Origin: Deltaproteobacteria bacterium
GTDB taxonomy: Bacteria; JAUYMQ01
Assembly: GCA_030698575.1 (NCBI GenBank)
Contig: JAUYMQ010000229.1
Coordinates: 1-7,857, forward strand
Reading direction: 5' to 3'
DNA length: 7,857 nucleotides
The notes beneath the pieces are model-generated. The model ran no database searches. It was not told the origin of the DNA and saw nothing but the letters and a program-made list of their open reading frames with translations. Shown in pieces: positions 6,076 through 7,857 of this stretch. The translations under genes were made by a program, and so were the position numbers. Numbering within the stretch: the stretch's first letter is position 1; each line of letters begins with the position of its first letter.

Positions 6076-6822
6076 ATGGAAAGCATTCGCATCCCCTTGC
6101 ACCGGCGCGGGACCGTCCTCGCGCTGATGGGCGCTGCCCTGGCCTTCGCACTCTTGCTCGCCATCGCCCCGGCGGCGCGGGCAGCGGCGATCCCCTCGGA
6201 CGGGGCCTCGCGCCAGATGTCGGAAACGGTCCAGCCGGGCGACTCCTGGTCGGTTCTTCGCGGCCGGATGTTCCCCACCGAAGCGCTCATGTCCGCGAAC
6301 CCCGGGCTTACGCGCAAAGGGCTCAATCCGGGCGACGTGGTGCGCGCGCCTTTCGTGCCCGTATCCCGCGTCGACGCGGCGCTGAAGCGCCTGTCGGAGA
6401 CGGAATCAAAGCTGCGCGAGGCCACCGGGGCAAACGCGGCTCTCGAGCAGCGCGTGGCCGCGACGGCGGACCTGGAGAAAGCGCTGGCCGACGAGCGCTC
6501 GAGCTCAGCGGCGCTGAAGTTCACGACCTTCGCGCTCACAACCGCGGCGCTCGTGCTCGGCGGCGCGCTGGCCGGCGCGCTCCTGTTCCTGCGGCTCGCC
6601 CGGCGCGAGGCCCATCTGGCCGAGAGGGGGCTCAAGAGGACTGAGGTGCGTTACGGTGAACTGCGCAAGGAGCTGCGGGGCGTCGAGATCGATCTGCAAC
6701 GCCGCATGGTGAACCTCCTCCACCTGCACGACGTGCGCGTCGTCAGCGAGGAGGAAGTCGACGACGCCTTGGCGCCGCTCGTGAAACTGGCAACACTGCT
6801 CAAGAAGAAGCACGCGGGCTGA
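6076..6822 (+). CDS. LysM-domain, coiled-coil, single-pass membrane protein
   Basis: A 248-residue envelope protein. Residues 1-36 look like a signal peptide: basic HRR, a long hydrophobic core, and AxA-type cleavage at ARA/AA near 36. A LysM-like module spans about 49-94 (TVQPGDSWSV...LMSANPGL...GLNPGDVVRAPF), predicted to bind peptidoglycan. A heptad-like Ala/Leu/Glu-rich stretch at 97-143 is a probable coiled coil. A transmembrane helix occupies about 150-174, followed by basic RLARR, which places the C-terminal 75 residues, another charged helical stretch, in the cytoplasm. The order periplasmic LysM, coil, TM, cytoplasmic tail recalls FimV/TspA proteins in miniature, but I see no FimV C-terminal motif. 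The ATG at 6076 has a perfect AGGAGG 5 bases upstream. An in-frame GTG at 5953 would add 41 residues encoded by the tandem repeats and hairpin, and would bury the signal peptide. The role is unknown; anchoring or sensing at the cell wall is inferred. Confidence 0.8.
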   Translation: MESIRIPLHRRGTVLALMGAALAFALLLAIAPAARAAAIPSDGASRQMSETVQPGDSWSVLRGRMFPTEALMSANPGLTRKGLNPGDVVRAPFVPVSRVDAALKRLSETESKLREATGANAALEQRVAATADLEKALADERSSSAALKFTTFALTTAALVLGGALAGALLFLRLARREAHLAERGLKRTEVRYGELRKELRGVEIDLQRRMVNLLHLHDVRVVSEEEVDDALAPLVKLATLLKKKHAG

Positions 6823-6886
6823 ACCAGGCTGCACCGGGCGGGCGCTACTTGCTTCCGGCGTGAGCCAGGGCGTACCCTGTGGCGCC

Positions 6887-7857
6887 ATGGCCGCTGAAGC
6901 TCCCGCCGCGGAGAAACGTTTTCACGAGCAGCTCCACGTGCAGATCCTCGCCGCGATGGTGGCGGGCGCCACCGTCGGCCTGATCTTCGGCGAGGCCGCC
7001 CTGCCCTGGGTCGGGTGGATGGGGACGCTCTTCGTCCGCCTCCTCCGGATGATCATCGTTCCGCTCATCTTCGCCAGTGTGGTGAGCGGCGTGGCGTCGG
7101 TGGGCGGCGGGCGGAGCCTCGGCCGCCTCGGCCTCAAGACCGTCGGCTACTACGTTCTCTCCAGCCTCCTCGCCATCCTCGTCGGGCTGCTCCTGGTGAA
7201 TCTTCTCGAGCCAGGCGTGGGCGCCAGCATCGGCAGCGCAGTCCGGGCAGAGATGCCCGAGATCGAGACCCCGAAGAGCCTCCTGGAGATCTTCCTCCGG
7301 CTCGTTCCGTTGAATCCCATCGAGGCGATGGCGACCGGCGACATGCTGGGGATCATCTTCTTCGCCATCATGGTCGGCGCGGCGCTCACCCGCATCGGCG
7401 ACTACCATCGCGAGCGGCTCACCGAGATCGTCAACGCCGCCTTCGATCTCATCATGACCATGACGGGCTGGATCATCCGGCTGGCGCCGATCGGCGTGTT
7501 CGGGCTCATGGCCCAGGCGGTCGCGGGATCGGGGTTCGACACCTTCCGGGCCCTGGGCCTTTACATGGTCACCATCGCGGTGGGGCTGACGATCCACCTG
7601 GTCGTGACGCTGCCGCTCCTGCTCTGGCTCCTCGCGCGAATCAAACCCTGGGTCCACTTCCGCAACATGACCGACGCGATGGTCACGGCCTTCTCGACGA
7701 GCAGCTCGGCGGCCACCCTCCCGGTGACGCTGCGCACCGTCGAGAAGGAGGTGGGGGTAAGCAATCGCATTTCCAGCTTCGTCATCCCCATGGGCGCGAC
7801 CATCAACATGGACGGCACGGCGCTCTACGAGTGCGTCGGTGTGATCTTCATCTCGCA
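6887..7857 (+). CDS. DAACS-family sodium/proton:dicarboxylate (glutamate) symporter, 3'-truncated
   Basis: 323 residues of an expected 400-430 are visible; the frame stays open at the right edge. Two diagnostic motifs of the dicarboxylate/amino acid:cation symporter family (GltP/DctA/GltPh) are present. One is the serine-rich hairpin-1 loop STSSSAATLPVTL at 270-282. The other is GATINMDGTALY at 303-314, whose NMDGT binds cation and substrate. Several hydrophobic helices precede them, including about 17-36, 43-72, 85-107 and 150-168. The protein should bring glutamate, aspartate or a C4-dicarboxylate across the inner membrane using a Na+ or H+ gradient. The substrate cannot be fixed because the TM8 arginine region lies beyond the window. 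The ATG at 6887 has no good ribosome site. An in-frame GTG at 6860 would add nine residues. TACCCT at 6873-6878, 8 bases before the ATG, may be a -10 of a leaderless transcript. Confidence 0.93.
   Translation, partial: MAAEAPAAEKRFHEQLHVQILAAMVAGATVGLIFGEAALPWVGWMGTLFVRLLRMIIVPLIFASVVSGVASVGGGRSLGRLGLKTVGYYVLSSLLAILVGLLLVNLLEPGVGASIGSAVRAEMPEIETPKSLLEIFLRLVPLNPIEAMATGDMLGIIFFAIMVGAALTRIGDYHRERLTEIVNAAFDLIMTMTGWIIRLAPIGVFGLMAQAVAGSGFDTFRALGLYMVTIAVGLTIHLVVTLPLLLWLLARIKPWVHFRNMTDAMVTAFSTSSSAATLPVTLRTVEKEVGVSNRISSFVIPMGATINMDGTALYECVGVIFIS

Noticed and set aside
6845-7657. 270-codon minus-strand open frame opposite the symporter
   Set aside because: Composition is extremely charged (Asp/Glu/His/Arg), as expected from the antisense of membrane helices. 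The plus strand carries clear DAACS motifs.

Overview
The window is GC-rich and gene-dense. It looks like an ordinary chromosomal segment of a free-living, GC-rich bacterium. The gene set (a long PlsB-type acyltransferase, a TIGR02757-family protein, a short GNAT ending in a Cys-rich tail) would fit the former Deltaproteobacteria (Myxococcota, Desulfobacterota and relatives) or a neighbouring uncultured phylum. That placement is inference from gene content; there is no rRNA or marker gene to settle it.

Layout, left to right. (1) A CPBP-family membrane protease on the minus strand, cut by the left edge (1-393). (2) A divergent plus-strand TIGR02757/DUF2400 protein (459-1328) with features of an HhH-GPD DNA glycosylase and a four-cysteine C-terminus. 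(3) A convergent intergenic region (1329-1543) holding a tandem array built from a widespread dispersed bacterial repeat, followed by a terminator hairpin. (4) An enoyl-CoA hydratase/isomerase on the minus strand (1544-2344). (5) A divergent promoter region (2345-2577) with a perfect TATAAT on each strand. (6) plsB, glycerol-3-phosphate acyltransferase (2578-5259), overlapping by 11 bases a GNAT acetyltransferase (5249-5740) that resembles short N-acetylglutamate synthases. (7) A 335-base gene-free leader region (5741-6075) with a likely promoter, four 12-bp tandem repeats and a terminator-like hairpin lying just upstream of the next start codon. (8) A small secreted-then-anchored LysM/coiled-coil/single-TM protein (6076-6822). 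(9) The first 323 codons of a DAACS sodium/proton:dicarboxylate (glutamate) symporter (6887 to the right edge).

Functionally, plsB begins phospholipid synthesis and the divergent crotonase gene handles acyl-CoA, so the centre of the window is acyl-lipid metabolism. The other genes are DNA repair-like, cell-envelope and transport functions without a clear common pathway. I see no phage, transposase, CRISPR, toxin-antitoxin, defence or secondary-metabolite system. The most interesting parts are non-coding: the tandem hairpin array at 1341-1476 and the candidate attenuator leader at 5878-6051. Among proteins, the TIGR02757 gene is the best candidate for undescribed biochemistry.
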